64,000 nt of DNA from Paenibacillus sp. 1011MAR3C5 (GCF_003591485.1 NZ_QZCF01000002.1:124001-188000), one strand, 5' to 3'; positions 50,916-61,147 are shown, numbered from the stretch's first letter. Notes: generated from the sequence alone by a model not told the origin. Numbers and translations are program-made.

Positions 50916-52070
50916 ATGCGGCAATCTTGGCTTGTTAATCTCCTGATGGCGTTGCTGCTGCTAGCTTCCGGCTGTGATAGCGATGTGAAAAATATTGAGC
51001 ATTTAAATTATGTGACGGCGATTGGCGTGGATTACCGGGATGGACAAGTCCATGTCTATATTCAATTCATCGATATGCAGTCCGAGGCAAAAACCTCCGA
51101 AGGGAGGAAGGAGGGAGCGAGAGTATGGATTGGCGAGGGAGCTGGTCGCAATTTCGAAGAGGCGGTGTTCCAGATCTATCAAAGCGCTCAGGAGCGAATA
51201 TACTGGGGGCATACGACCGCGCTAGTGTTCAGTGAATCGCTGTTAAAGCATGGGGTTGAAGCGGTGTATGACAGTATTACAAGGTATTCTGAGTTTCGGT
51301 ATACGCCTTGGGTATACAGCACAAGAGGATCTGTAAAAGCGATTTTGCAAACAAAGGCGTTCTATGACCAATCTCCGCTCAATACGATTCTTCATGTGCC
51401 CGAAGGCATCTATGCCCAGACATCGATCATCGAATCCATCAAGCTCCACCGATTTGTCAGGGAACTTAGAGAGCCGGGGTATACGTCCTGTATCCCTACG
51501 TTGGCGCTGGATAAACGGCATTGGTCTCAGAACGATAAGAAAAAGAACATGCTGATGATTGACGGCGCGGAATTTTATAAAGACGGCAAGCTGAAGGGTT
51601 TTGTGCCGATCAAGGATTTGACAGGCCTTCGTTGGTTTCAAAGAGAAACGATTCGCGCGGGAGTGTCCGTGCCGAGTCCTGAGGAGCCTTCTGTCCAAGT
51701 AATAGTCAATCATCCCAAGTCCAAGCTTACGCGGGTACAAGGCGGGGCTTATCCGAAATTCAATATTTCGGTTCGCGGCAAGGGTTATATCGTCAATCGG
51801 GTGGACAATACGCTGACGGATTTTCAACAACTGACTGAAGCAACAGAGAATGCCATCAAAAAAGAGATCCAGCAGTTGTACGACATGAGCGTAAAACGAA
51901 AGCTGGATATTATGAATATGGAATATAATCTATTCCGCCATCATTATGTTGAATGGGCCGCCGAAGACAACTGGGATTCCAGATTGCTGAACGGTGAGGC
52001 CATTCAGCAATTCGATGTCCATATCGCCATCAAGCATGCAAGTGCGGTGAAAAACCAGAGAAAAGAGTAG
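50916..52070 (+). CDS. Spore germination receptor C subunit (GerAC lipoprotein)
   Basis: 384 residues. Signal peptide with lipobox LASGC, so the Cys is lipidated and the protein is held on the outer face of the inner spore membrane. The rest follows GerAC: IEHLNYVTAIGVDYRDGQVH, then EGAGRNFEEAVFQIYQ, YWGHTTALVFSE, and the C-terminal domain through TEATENAIKKEIQQLYDMS. ATG 50916 is likely; ATG 50904 is in frame and overlaps the A gene. Confidence 0.92.
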   Translation: MRQSWLVNLLMALLLLASGCDSDVKNIEHLNYVTAIGVDYRDGQVHVYIQFIDMQSEAKTSEGRKEGARVWIGEGAGRNFEEAVFQIYQSAQERIYWGHTTALVFSESLLKHGVEAVYDSITRYSEFRYTPWVYSTRGSVKAILQTKAFYDQSPLNTILHVPEGIYAQTSIIESIKLHRFVRELREPGYTSCIPTLALDKRHWSQNDKKKNMLMIDGAEFYKDGKLKGFVPIKDLTGLRWFQRETIRAGVSVPSPEEPSVQVIVNHPKSKLTRVQGGAYPKFNISVRGKGYIVNRVDNTLTDFQQLTEATENAIKKEIQQLYDMSVKRKLDIMNMEYNLFRHHYVEWAAEDNWDSRLLNGEAIQQFDVHIAIKHASAVKNQRKE

Positions 52071-52087
52071 ACATTCACGGACAAAGA

Positions 52088-52130
52088 AACGCCCCGGCCT
52101 GCAAGTAGCGGGCCGGGGCGTTGGTCTTGT
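52088..52130. terminator. Terminator after the ger operon
   Basis: Twelve-base-pair stem AACGCCCCGGCC/GGCCGGGGCGTT with an 11-base loop, then GGTCTTGTTT. It separates the convergent ger and SLH-protein genes. Confidence 0.85.
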
Positions 52131-55100
52131 TTATTCGTTGTCACTTTCATTCAGCCATGCCAGAAGCAGTACAACGGCCTCCGCACGGGTAGTCCTATCA
52201 TTCGGTGCAAAACGGTTGTTGCCCTTGCCTTGCATCAGGCCGGCTTCAACGGCTGCCGCGATGTAACCGCGTGCCCAATCCCCAATGCTGTCGCTGTCGG
52301 AGAAGGACAAGTTTGCGTCTTCGATCGGCTCAAGACCTGCGATACGGACGATAAGCGCGGTCATCTCCGAGCGGGAGATGGCTTTGCCCGGACGGAAAGT
52401 GCCGTCATCATAGCCTGTAATGAGGCCTGCGGCAACCGCCTTCTTCACGGAAGCCATCGCCCAGTCCGGAATATCGCTGCTGTCCTTGAAAGCCGGGGCA
52501 GCCGATCTGGAGATTTCTCCGTCGAATGCGCGCATCAGCAGCGTAATGAATTGCGCTCTTGTAACTTGTGCTTGCGGACGGAATGTGCCATCCTCGTAGC
52601 CCATCACGATTCCGCGTTTGACCGCTTCTTCGATAGAAGCCTTAGCCCAGTGGCTGCCGATATCGCTAAAGTCGATGCTTGGCTCTGGCTTCGGCTCCGG
52701 ATCAGTGCCGCCTCCGTCGCCGTCACCGCCGCCAGGCTCTCCCGGATTTCCAGGGTTACCCGGATCAACCGAGCTGCGGTAAGCTTGAACCTTTGCGGTA
52801 GTCGACAAAGCACCTACGGTAATCGTGATGGTGGCTTCGCCAGCCTTCAGCGCCTTTAGATTGCCGCTTGCATCTACCGATACGATAGAGCTGTCGCTGC
52901 TTTGATAGTCAATGCCTGCTGTCAGAGCCGATTTGTCTCCATTGCTGAACAAACCGTTGACCGTCAGCTTGCCAGCAGCACCTATGCTCAATCTAGCCGG
53001 GTTGACCGCTTCCAGGCTAGTGATCAATGGAGCGTTCAGCGAGACGATGTTCATGTTCGCATAATAGGCGTTCAGGATTTGCGAATATGTCCAGTCTTCC
53101 TTGCCCAGCATCTGCGCGCCGTATTGGCTCATGCCGACGCCGTGTCCATTGCCGCCGCCGTAGAAGGTGACGGATTCGATAGCACCGTTTTCTGCGGCTT
53201 TGATATCGAACGTGAAGAAGGCAGAGTACAGGATGCTAGGGTTTTTGACCGTTCCCGCTCCGTCATAATCTGTCGAGCCGCCCTTAGCTCTGTAGGCTAG
53301 AATATCTTCCATGCTGCCTGTATCGGCTTTGGTCGGTCTGATCGTGAAGCGGATGTTGTATTCTTTCATAATTTTATAAGTGCCAGTCGTGCCTTCAATG
53401 ATCAATTCCGTAATATTGCCGCCTGCGCCGCGTTTCGCTACGGACATGCCCAGCAATTCGCCGATGCCGTCTTCAGGTATCGGCAAGCTCGCGAAGCTGC
53501 CGTTATCCGTCTTCGTCAGGATGAAGAGCGGGTCGGCCGCATGGCGAAGCTTGATGTTCTTGTTAATCGTTGCCGCCAGCTGTTCTGCGGTCAGAGCGAC
53601 CTTCCAGCGGAAGAACAGCGACTCTGAGTCGTAGCCGGTGAGTGACAGGTCCTTGTAGAACGCATTGACTGCTGCTTCGTCCGATGTATCGATATTCAGC
53701 ATATCATCGCTGTTCGGGTCAAACGTATAGCTTCTTGCAGTCAAGTAAGGAATGGCTGTACCAGGAAACTTGTTCGTGCCGGTATCCGCCCAAACCTCAT
53801 GCTTCGATGCGCCGTATCCGCCGGACGTGGAGTAGAATCTGGCATCGACCAGCATGCCGTCGCTCAGCATGATCAGACCTGCTGTCGCGTCGACGGCTTG
53901 ATGCGTCAGCTCGTTCTCGGCGCTGTTGTTGAATACTTGGCTCAGCGTGCTGTCGTCAATATGGAAGCCTTGGTCTGCAAAGCGGCTTACCATGTAGTCC
54001 GTCAGCGCGTAAGTTCTTGCAGCGATGGATTGCGCCTTCAGCGCCTCCAGACCAAACGATGCAGGCATCTCGCTTGGTACGACCTGATACAGATATTGCT
54101 CCATGTTCAGCTCGTTGACGATTCTCAGCTTGTCGCCTTCAGGCGATTGGAATACTTCCAGTACGCCGCGGTACTTCGGCTTGCCCTGCGCTCTCGTCAA
54201 GGACGAGATTTCGATCAGAGAGCCGTCAGCTGGCGGCATCAAGTAGATACGGTTTTCGGTCGACAGGAGAACCTTGCCCTTCTGCTCAACGACTGTTTTG
54301 CCGTCTGCGATCGTGAAGACGATCGGGGCGTTTGCTTCTGCCTTTATGTTTTTTCCTCCGATTTTGTCCGCGATGGAGACGGACGCTGTCGCCAGCATTT
54401 CGATCCGGGTATGGTTCAGCTGCGTCATATCCGTAATATCGGCGATGCTGTTGCGGATACCGACGCGCATCGTATCTCTTGGCGTCTCGCCGTTCAATGT
54501 GATTTTGCTGATTTCGCCCTTGTCGTTCAAGGTGAACACAGCGTTCTCGGCGCCAACAAGTACCTCGCTCAGCAAGCGGGTGACGGTGCGTGCCGGGAAT
54601 TTCTGTTCAATGACGGCATTGGCAGCGAGCTTCAGAACGCCGGAGCGCTCCAGCTCGATGGTGCCGTTTTTCGAATCCTTGGCCATCACTTTCTCTTTCA
54701 ATGTGTCTCCAGGCGTGTAAGCCAGCGTTACTGCGTTGCTTACTGTGCTTTCATTGTGCAGGCGGTCCAGTGCAGTAACGGCATACGTATAGGTTTTGTA
54801 CTCATCCATGCTGCCGTCGACATACAATTGCTCGGCTGCTCCCGCTTGCTTGCGGAATGTTCCGATCAATTGGGACGGATTATTGATATCCGGTGCGGCA
54901 GTGCCTTCTTGCCTGTAGATCGCATAATACGTAGTATCCTGGCTGCCATCGGCATCCGTGAAGCGAAGCTCGGCAACGCCTTCTTCCGACAGCTCGGCAG
55001 CATTCAGCTTCGGCGCAGCCGGAGCCGTGTCATCCAGCCAAGGCATTGTCGGCGCCAGGGCAGGGAAGCGGTACAGGTCGTTCATCATCGTATCCTGCAT

Positions 55101-57650
55101 GCCCAGATGGTTGGCGATGACATCCTTCGCGCTGAAGAACATACTGCCCTGTATATCTTCCGCAAAGCTGCGGTTGAACTTGATTTGATTTACCATTTCC
55201 AGCGGATCGTCCCAAGTCGGCACACGATAGATGGCATGGCCGATGTAGAGATGCGTGTCGGCATCAGCCGTTACGCCGCGCCACCATTCTACGACTTTCT
55301 CATAAGCGGCAGGACCGTTGCCGAAATGCCAGTAGTCCTGCGGCGCGATGTAATCGAGCCAGCCTTTATCTACCCAGCCCTTGGTATCGGCATAAAGGGC
55401 GTCATAGCTTTGCAGACCGTTCGTATCGGAACCGGCAACGTCAGTCGTTTTGTTGCGCCAGATGCCGAACGGGCTAATGCCGAATTGGACATAAGGCTTG
55501 CTCTCTTTAATTGCTGTTGCAAGACCTTGGATCAACGTGTCGACGTTGTTTCTGCGCCATGCGGCTTTGTCGGCGAAGTCTTTGCCGTAAGCTGCATATT
55601 CGGCGGCGTCCGGGAAGTCGACTCCCGTTGCCGGATAAGGGTAGAAGTAGTCGTCGAAGTGTACGGCGTCAATATCGTAGTTGTCGACGACTTCCATTAC
55701 GCTGTCGATGACGAATTGCTTCGCCTCAGGCACGCCAGGATTGAAGTACAGCTTGCCGCCGTACGATACGACCCAGTCCGGATTTTTCTTCGCCGGATGA
55801 TCGTCCACCAGCTTGCTGATATCAGCGTGCATGCTGATGCGATAAGGGTTAAACCAGGCATGGAACTCCATATTCCGTTTATGCGCTTCCTCGAGCATGA
55901 AGGCGAGCGGATCATAGCCTGGGTCCTTGCCTTGCTCGCCTGTCAGCCACTCGGACCAAGGCGCGTATTCCGAAGGATAGAAGGCGTCCGCTGTCGGCTT
56001 GATCTGTACGATGACAGCATTGATGCCGGTAGCCGCAAGCTCATCCAGCAGGGCGATAAAGTCGCTCTTCTGCTGCTCTTCTGTCATTACGCCTTTGGTT
56101 GGCCAGTCGATATTCTCGACAGATGCGATCCAGGCTGCGCGCAGCTCGCGCTTCTGCAATTGCTGCGGAGCGTGGACGATTAGCAGATGCTCGGTCAGTT
56201 TGTCTTCGAATGTGGCACGAATTCGGGTCGTTCCTGCTTTTTTGGCAGTGACCTGACCGTCCGCGTCCACTTCGGCAACTGTAGGGTCGCTGCTTGTGAA
56301 GACGGCGTTATCCGTAACGTTCACCTCTTCATCCAGCAGGGTGTAGGTTGCCAGTACATTTGCCTGCGCTTTGTCGCCTTCGGTAAGAGGAATGAGTCCT
56401 GCAATGGTGATGCCTTGGAGAACAGGCACCGGTTTTGTAATGATGACATCGATGGTTGCAGTGAGCCCTTCAAGCTCAGCTGTAATCGTGACAGCGCCTT
56501 CATTTTTGGCGGTCAGCAGTCCTGTGCTGGACACTACCGCAATCGCTTCATCGCTGCTGGCATACGTTACATGCTCAGTTATGTGTACAGGCTCTGCCTG
56601 GCCGCTATAGAACGCATATGCGCGCAGCTGCTCTGTCTCGCCAGTGTTGAGAGCCGTACGGCCTTCCAGCTCAAGGCCTGCCAATACAGCGCCGCTGTCC
56701 GATACGATCAGCTCATATGTAGCTTTGTTCGAGCCGTTCGTTGCCGTTATGGTTGTCGTTCCGACGGCGACTGCTTGAACGAGTCCGCTAGCCGAAACGG
56801 TCGCGACATCGGTGGAGCTGCTGTTGAACATCGAGCCGCTTGTAACGTCGGCACGCGTGCTGCTTCCGCCCGAAGTCGCCAGAACAGCGGCCTGCAGGCT
56901 ATCGCCAGGCTTCATCTCGGTCAGACCCGACAGCTCGATAAAGGCAGGATTGCCGCTTGTATAGATAGCGGATACTTGATCGAAGTAGACCGTGCCTTTG
57001 TTTTTGTTCAGGTTGTTTGTTTCGGCGATATAAATCTGCCGCAATTCGATCGGCTGCGGAAGCCCTTGCGGCACGGAAGCGGTTACATATTGCCACCCGG
57101 TCCAGCTAAAACCGCCAGTTGAAGTGAAGTCCGACGTATGTCTCACCCCGGTGGCATCTTCGAATTGCGCTCGGAGCCAATGCTTGCCTCCATCGCCATA
57201 TACCCAGGCGCCGATTCTCACCGGATAACCTTCAAGCACCCGGTCCTCATTTTTGTTAAAGTGCAGATAGGCGGCTGAAGTGCCTTCATTTCCTGTGAAA
57301 TCGTAATCAAATTTCCCTGAGGCCTGCCCGTACATGACGGGTCCTGGACGGGTGCTCTGCTCAATCTTCGTGGAACCCGGTACGGTGCGGACCTCTGCTA
57401 CATACAAATCGGATATATCTTCAAAATCCTCAATCACGATGTGATCGGCAGCAGCAGCGGCTAACGGAAGCATAGCTGCCGGCTCGGAAGCCTCTTCACC
57501 TTCATCTGGTGCGGTTTCGGAAGCGATGTCCGGATCAGCAGGCGATTGCTCCTCGGCGGCATAAGCCATGCCGGAGAACAAGCTTCCCCAAAGCATCATC
57601 ATGACAATCAGAATGGCTACGTTTCGGTTGGTTTTCCTGTGAAGGTACAA
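52131..57650 (-). CDS. Giant S-layer-anchored cell-wall protein: Big repeats, GHL10 glycosidase-like, SpoIID-like, SLH
   Basis: 1839 residues. Order: signal peptide (1-31); jelly-roll carbohydrate-binding-like region (about 70-230); three Big2-type Ig repeats (about 235-495); a family-10-like glycosidase domain (GHL10/YngK; about 500-860, starting RELRAAWIASVENIDWPTKG, with AVIVQIKPTADAFYPSEYAP and HAWFNPYRIS); an FN3-like stretch (about 880-975); a SpoIID/LytB domain (about 1150-1540, with YQVVPSEMPASFGLEALKAQ and GHGVGMSQYGAQ); another Big2; a Gly/Pro linker; three SLH modules. The Glu of SEMP corresponds to the catalytic Glu of SpoIID. The protein should bind cell wall and trim glycan strands. 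No ribosome site stands out near the ATG beyond AAGGAAG. Confidence 0.88.
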   Translation of the reverse strand: MYLHRKTNRNVAILIVMMMLWGSLFSGMAYAAEEQSPADPDIASETAPDEGEEASEPAAMLPLAAAAADHIVIEDFEDISDLYVAEVRTVPGSTKIEQSTRPGPVMYGQASGKFDYDFTGNEGTSAAYLHFNKNEDRVLEGYPVRIGAWVYGDGGKHWLRAQFEDATGVRHTSDFTSTGGFSWTGWQYVTASVPQGLPQPIELRQIYIAETNNLNKNKGTVYFDQVSAIYTSGNPAFIELSGLTEMKPGDSLQAAVLATSGGSSTRADVTSGSMFNSSSTDVATVSASGLVQAVAVGTTTITATNGSNKATYELIVSDSGAVLAGLELEGRTALNTGETEQLRAYAFYSGQAEPVHITEHVTYASSDEAIAVVSSTGLLTAKNEGAVTITAELEGLTATIDVIITKPVPVLQGITIAGLIPLTEGDKAQANVLATYTLLDEEVNVTDNAVFTSSDPTVAEVDADGQVTAKKAGTTRIRATFEDKLTEHLLIVHAPQQLQKRELRAAWIASVENIDWPTKGVMTEEQQKSDFIALLDELAATGINAVIVQIKPTADAFYPSEYAPWSEWLTGEQGKDPGYDPLAFMLEEAHKRNMEFHAWFNPYRISMHADISKLVDDHPAKKNPDWVVSYGGKLYFNPGVPEAKQFVIDSVMEVVDNYDIDAVHFDDYFYPYPATGVDFPDAAEYAAYGKDFADKAAWRRNNVDTLIQGLATAIKESKPYVQFGISPFGIWRNKTTDVAGSDTNGLQSYDALYADTKGWVDKGWLDYIAPQDYWHFGNGPAAYEKVVEWWRGVTADADTHLYIGHAIYRVPTWDDPLEMVNQIKFNRSFAEDIQGSMFFSAKDVIANHLGMQDTMMNDLYRFPALAPTMPWLDDTAPAAPKLNAAELSEEGVAELRFTDADGSQDTTYYAIYRQEGTAAPDINNPSQLIGTFRKQAGAAEQLYVDGSMDEYKTYTYAVTALDRLHNESTVSNAVTLAYTPGDTLKEKVMAKDSKNGTIELERSGVLKLAANAVIEQKFPARTVTRLLSEVLVGAENAVFTLNDKGEISKITLNGETPRDTMRVGIRNSIADITDMTQLNHTRIEMLATASVSIADKIGGKNIKAEANAPIVFTIADGKTVVEQKGKVLLSTENRIYLMPPADGSLIEISSLTRAQGKPKYRGVLEVFQSPEGDKLRIVNELNMEQYLYQVVPSEMPASFGLEALKAQSIAARTYALTDYMVSRFADQGFHIDDSTLSQVFNNSAENELTHQAVDATAGLIMLSDGMLVDARFYSTSGGYGASKHEVWADTGTNKFPGTAIPYLTARSYTFDPNSDDMLNIDTSDEAAVNAFYKDLSLTGYDSESLFFRWKVALTAEQLAATINKNIKLRHAADPLFILTKTDNGSFASLPIPEDGIGELLGMSVAKRGAGGNITELIIEGTTGTYKIMKEYNIRFTIRPTKADTGSMEDILAYRAKGGSTDYDGAGTVKNPSILYSAFFTFDIKAAENGAIESVTFYGGGNGHGVGMSQYGAQMLGKEDWTYSQILNAYYANMNIVSLNAPLITSLEAVNPARLSIGAAGKLTVNGLFSNGDKSALTAGIDYQSSDSSIVSVDASGNLKALKAGEATITITVGALSTTAKVQAYRSSVDPGNPGNPGEPGGGDGDGGGTDPEPKPEPSIDFSDIGSHWAKASIEEAVKRGIVMGYEDGTFRPQAQVTRAQFITLLMRAFDGEISRSAAPAFKDSSDIPDWAMASVKKAVAAGLITGYDDGTFRPGKAISRSEMTALIVRIAGLEPIEDANLSFSDSDSIGDWARGYIAAAVEAGLMQGKGNNRFAPNDRTTRAEAVVLLLAWLNESDNE

Positions 57651-57998
57651 GCCAACACTTCCTTTCTCTCAAAAGTGGATAACGTCAAGCTGTTCATGAA
57701 GCCACTTACACAAATCGATAGATTCATATTTTTATCCAAGCAAAAACCAGGATGAACCATAGGCCCCCTTTCTAGGTAATGGAATACATCTTTCGAAATA
57801 AAATTTCAAAATATATTTTATTTTTAGTATAAAATTTCTGAAATTAAATGTACATCATGCAAAAAGGCCCTTTTTATCAGGGTTCTTAGTGCTTATGGTT
57901 GCGATGAATCTACAGATTTCAACAAAAGTTACTGAGAGATTCGAACTAGAAGGGTGGCGGAGCATGAGGGGCAGGGGGAATGTTGGCAGTCAGATATG
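57651..57998. other. Intergenic region between the SLH-protein gene and the siderophore operon
   Basis: About 350 bases without a gene. AT-rich around 57800-57860 (AATTTCAAAATATATTTTAT), which should carry the promoter and 5' leader of the SLH-protein gene on the minus strand. Not resolved further. Confidence 0.4.
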
Positions 57999-58042
57999 AA
58001 AAAAAAAACCTTCAAAGCTCACTTCATCAGTGGCTTTGAAGG
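57999..58042 (-). terminator. Terminator of the siderophore uptake operon
   Basis: Minus strand: stem CCTTCAAAGC/GCTTTGAAGG with a 14-base loop, followed by ten T. Confidence 0.9.
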
Positions 58043-58075
58043 CTTGGATCGCAACCTGGCAAGCTGCGGAAAAGA

Positions 58076-59086
58076 TCAGGGTTTCTTGAGGAGCAAATAA
58101 GCGAAATACGGAACGCCGATCAGCGATACGACGACCCCGGCCGGGATGCCGTTCGGGTCGATCAAATTGCGGCCAATGGTATCTGCGATTAGAAGCAGCA
58201 GTCCGCCCATCAGAATGGCGATCGGAATGAATAGTTGATTGCGCGGCCCGACGAGCGCCTTCGCGATATGCGGCGCCATCAGCCCGACGAAGGCGATGCC
58301 GCCGGTCACGGAGACGGCGGAAGCCGCAAGCGCTACAGCAGCAAGTAACAGCAGAATACGTTCCTTCTCCACTGCAAGCCCGACGCCGATTGATACCGGC
58401 TCGCTGAGGCTGAGCAGATTCAGTCGGTACGCCTTGTACAGCGTAAAGGGAATAAGAACGATCAGCCAAGGGAGAAGGGCCCAAATGAACGGCCAGTCGG
58501 TGCCCCATATATTGCCCGCAATCCACTTGGCGATGAAATCGACCTTCTCCCGTTCTGCAGAAGAGATCAGTACGATCATAACGCCTGACAGAGCCATTGA
58601 GAAGCCGACGCCGACCAGGATGAGCCGAATCGGATTCAAGCCTTCTGACCTGCGGTACGAGAACAGATAGATCAGCATCGAGGTCAATAGGGCGCCTGCG
58701 AACGCTGCGATTGGCAGCATGTAGACGAAATTGCCGGGTTCAGTGGGGAAGAACAGGAAGAATAGCGCTACCGCCACGCCCGCCCCGGAATTGATGCCGA
58801 TAATACCCGGATCGGCCAGATCGTTTCTTGTAATGGATTGGAGGATGGAGCCCGACAGCGCCAGGGCCATCCCTGCCAGTACCGTTATTAAAATTCTAGG
58901 CAGTCTAATGTTGAACAGGACGAATTTTTCCTTGAAAGAGCCGTCTCCAAGCAGCGTAGGCAGGATACGGTCGTAGGAGACCGAGGAATAACCCAGCCCC
59001 AGTCCGATAAAACCTGTCACAAGAATAAGCGCAAACGTGACAGCGATAATAATCAATGTTTTCCGAATAACGGCTTGCTGCATCAT
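58076..59086 (-). CDS. FecCD-type siderophore ABC permease, second subunit
   Basis: 336 residues with about ten hydrophobic helices; FecCD signs are ITRNDLADPGIIGINSGAG near residue 75, GLNPIRLILVGVGFSMALS, and the coupling text GGIAFVGLMAPHIAKALVGP. It transports a ferric siderophore across the membrane together with the permease encoded upstream (overlap 4 bases), in the order binding protein-permease-permease. The ATPase of the system is not in the window and must be encoded elsewhere (YusV/FhuC-like). Confidence 0.92.
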   Translation of the reverse strand: MMQQAVIRKTLIIIAVTFALILVTGFIGLGLGYSSVSYDRILPTLLGDGSFKEKFVLFNIRLPRILITVLAGMALALSGSILQSITRNDLADPGIIGINSGAGVAVALFFLFFPTEPGNFVYMLPIAAFAGALLTSMLIYLFSYRRSEGLNPIRLILVGVGFSMALSGVMIVLISSAEREKVDFIAKWIAGNIWGTDWPFIWALLPWLIVLIPFTLYKAYRLNLLSLSEPVSIGVGLAVEKERILLLLAAVALAASAVSVTGGIAFVGLMAPHIAKALVGPRNQLFIPIAILMGGLLLLIADTIGRNLIDPNGIPAGVVVSLIGVPYFAYLLLKKP

Positions 59087-60087
59087 GATATCGATTTCCC
59101 TCCTCTATGCACAACGAACAAGAAGAAGGGCAGCCCAAGTACGGCAACAATGGCAACGACAGGCGTCTCATACGGCGCATTGATCAGCCTGCCAATCGTG
59201 TCGGCCAGCATCATGAAGGAAGCGCCGAAGATCGCAGACATCGGTACAATATAGCGGTAGTCAGTGCCGACTACCCGGCGGACAATATGCGGAATCATAA
59301 GGCCAATGAATGCCAGATTGCCGACCAGTGCGACAGAGGCACCAGTGAGCAAAATGACGGTAAAGAACATGAGAGCTCGGATTTGTGTCAGCTTCTGGCC
59401 CAGACCGACAGCCACTTCCTCGCTCAAGCTTAGAATAGTGAGCTGTTTGGACAAAATAATGGCGATCAACACACCGACGCCAACAACAGGGCTGATTAAC
59501 GCGAGCTGTTTCCAGTTTGTGCCGATCAAGCCGCCTGCTGTCCACATGGACACGTTTTTAGAAAGCTTGAAGGTCAGAGCGACACCTTCGGTCAAAGCGA
59601 TAAGGAAGGTCGATATTGCTGCGCCGGCGAGTACGACGCGAAGCGGTGAAAGCTTGCCCTTGCCGGAGGCGCTTAGCACGATGACGAGGATGGAGCCGAA
59701 TGCGGCGCCGATAAAGCAGGCAATCATCATGCCTATGTAGCTCAGGTTAGGAATGAAGGCAAGGGTAATCGCAAGCGCAGCCGTGGCGCCTGATGTTAGA
59801 CCGAGCAGGCCCGGATCGGCGAGCGGGTTGCGCGTCACGCCTTGCATGACGGCCCCGGATACGCCGAAGGCGGCGCCAACAAGCGCCGCTCCGATTTCTC
59901 GGGGCAACCGGATTTCCTGAATGATCAGGATGTCTTTGTTCAGATCGGTGAAGGTGATGGCCCGCCATATATCCGGTAAGCTGATATTAGCCGCTCCGAG
60001 CGTGATGGAAAGAACAAACATGCCGGCAAGTAAAACAATGCCGGCAAGCCATTTGTATACCATTGGGATAACAGTTTTTTTGGTCAT
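59083..60087 (-). CDS. FecCD-type siderophore ABC permease, first subunit
   Basis: 334 residues, ten helices. FecCD signature VTRNPLADPGLLGLTSGATA near residue 80, the loop LSPLRVVLAGAAISTFLIAL and the coupling segment GNLAFIGLMIPHIVRRVVGT. It forms the heterodimeric channel with the next gene, whose start overlaps its stop. The ribosome site is weak (AGAGAG). Transcribed from the Fur-box promoter ahead of the binding protein. Confidence 0.92.
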   Translation of the reverse strand: MTKKTVIPMVYKWLAGIVLLAGMFVLSITLGAANISLPDIWRAITFTDLNKDILIIQEIRLPREIGAALVGAAFGVSGAVMQGVTRNPLADPGLLGLTSGATAALAITLAFIPNLSYIGMMIACFIGAAFGSILVIVLSASGKGKLSPLRVVLAGAAISTFLIALTEGVALTFKLSKNVSMWTAGGLIGTNWKQLALISPVVGVGVLIAIILSKQLTILSLSEEVAVGLGQKLTQIRALMFFTVILLTGASVALVGNLAFIGLMIPHIVRRVVGTDYRYIVPMSAIFGASFMMLADTIGRLINAPYETPVVAIVAVLGLPFFLFVVHRGGKSIS

Positions 60088-60113
60088 GGTTTGTGATCTC
60101 TCTATACTTTTAT

Positions 60114-61082
60114 TTATTCGCCAAGAAACTTTTGCTTGAAGAAGGCCAGCTGGTCTTCAAGCGTCAGCGGGTCGTTGAAGTAGAATTGGTTGCCATCGAC
60201 TTCGAAGACTTGATTGTTTTTGACAGCTGGAATGTTCTTGTACGATTCCGTCGACTGGAACGAGGTGTCTGCGTCTGCGAACTTGCTGAAGATGACGTAG
60301 TCTCCCATATAATCCGGCAATACTTCCGTAGAGATGGCATAGTAGCTGTCCTTCAGCGCGTCTTGTGTGACCTTCTCAGGCATCGCAAGCTTCATCTCCT
60401 GGTACAGAATCTCGGTGCCACGGCCCCAATTGTCGCCGTATACATACAGCTGCTTGTCGAAGCTTTCGACGACGGATACAGTTGCATTTTCGCCGATCTT
60501 CGCTTTGATGTCATCGCCCGCTTGGCCTGCACGCGCTTTGAAGTCGTCGATCCATGCCTTGGCTTCTGCTTCTTTGTTCAGCAGCTTGCCGATTTCCAGA
60601 TGCTGTGTCAGATAATCCACTTTGCCGTAAGTGTACGTAACCGTAGGTGCAATTTCCTTCAGCTTGTCGATGTTTTTGATATTGGACAGGCCAATAATCA
60701 GGTCCGGCTCAAGCTCAATAATTTTCTCCAGGCTTTCGTCGGATACTTCGGCAACGTCCTTAATGTACTCGTCGTAACGTGGGTTCAGCTTCGACCAAGA
60801 GTCAACGCCTGCCAGGTTGACGCCAAGCGCCATCACATTGCCTGCAAAAGAAGAAAGAACGATAACGCGCTGCGGGTTAGCCGGTACTTCCACTTCACCG
60901 TTCTCGGATTGATATTTGATGGTGCCTGTTGCGCCGCCCGTATGCCCATTTGCGTCAGCAGTAGGAGAAGGAGAAGGCTGCGAGCTGGCATTGCTTGAAT
61001 TGCCAGGTGCGTTATTGTTCCCTCCGCAAGCGCTAACTAGCAGCATCATAATAATTGCGAGGGGCAATAATGTTTTTTTCAT
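60114..61082 (-). CDS. Siderophore-binding lipoprotein
   Basis: 322 residues. Lipobox LLVSAC at the end of the signal peptide, then a Ser/Asn/Gly-rich linker and a class III periplasmic-binding fold: PANPQRVIVLSSFAGNVMAL, ELEPDLIIGLSNI, ending with PLTLEDQLAFFKQKFLGE. It delivers ferric siderophore to the FecCD permeases. The two Fur boxes upstream show iron repression. The ligand type (hydroxamate or catecholate) is not readable. Confidence 0.92.
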   Translation of the reverse strand: MKKTLLPLAIIMMLLVSACGGNNNAPGNSSNASSQPSPSPTADANGHTGGATGTIKYQSENGEVEVPANPQRVIVLSSFAGNVMALGVNLAGVDSWSKLNPRYDEYIKDVAEVSDESLEKIIELEPDLIIGLSNIKNIDKLKEIAPTVTYTYGKVDYLTQHLEIGKLLNKEAEAKAWIDDFKARAGQAGDDIKAKIGENATVSVVESFDKQLYVYGDNWGRGTEILYQEMKLAMPEKVTQDALKDSYYAISTEVLPDYMGDYVIFSKFADADTSFQSTESYKNIPAVKNNQVFEVDGNQFYFNDPLTLEDQLAFFKQKFLGE

Positions 61083-61106
61083 GGGTGATTCGCTCCCTTT
61101 TCTAAT

Positions 61107-61121
61107 CGATAATGATTATCA
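61107..61121. promoter_or_regulatory. Fur box 1
   Basis: CGATAATGATTATCA, a 7-1-7-like dyad matching the TGATAATNATTATCA consensus in all but the first base. It lies 25 bases before the binding-protein start. Confidence 0.9.
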
Positions 61122-61147
61122 ACGTCACTTTGCCATTTTAATTGTAA

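Noticed and set aside
53799-56183. 794-codon open frame on the plus strand, antisense to the SLH-protein gene
   Set aside because: It mirrors the codon pattern of the minus-strand gene, has no ribosome site and no recognisable domain, whereas the minus strand shows clear domains throughout.
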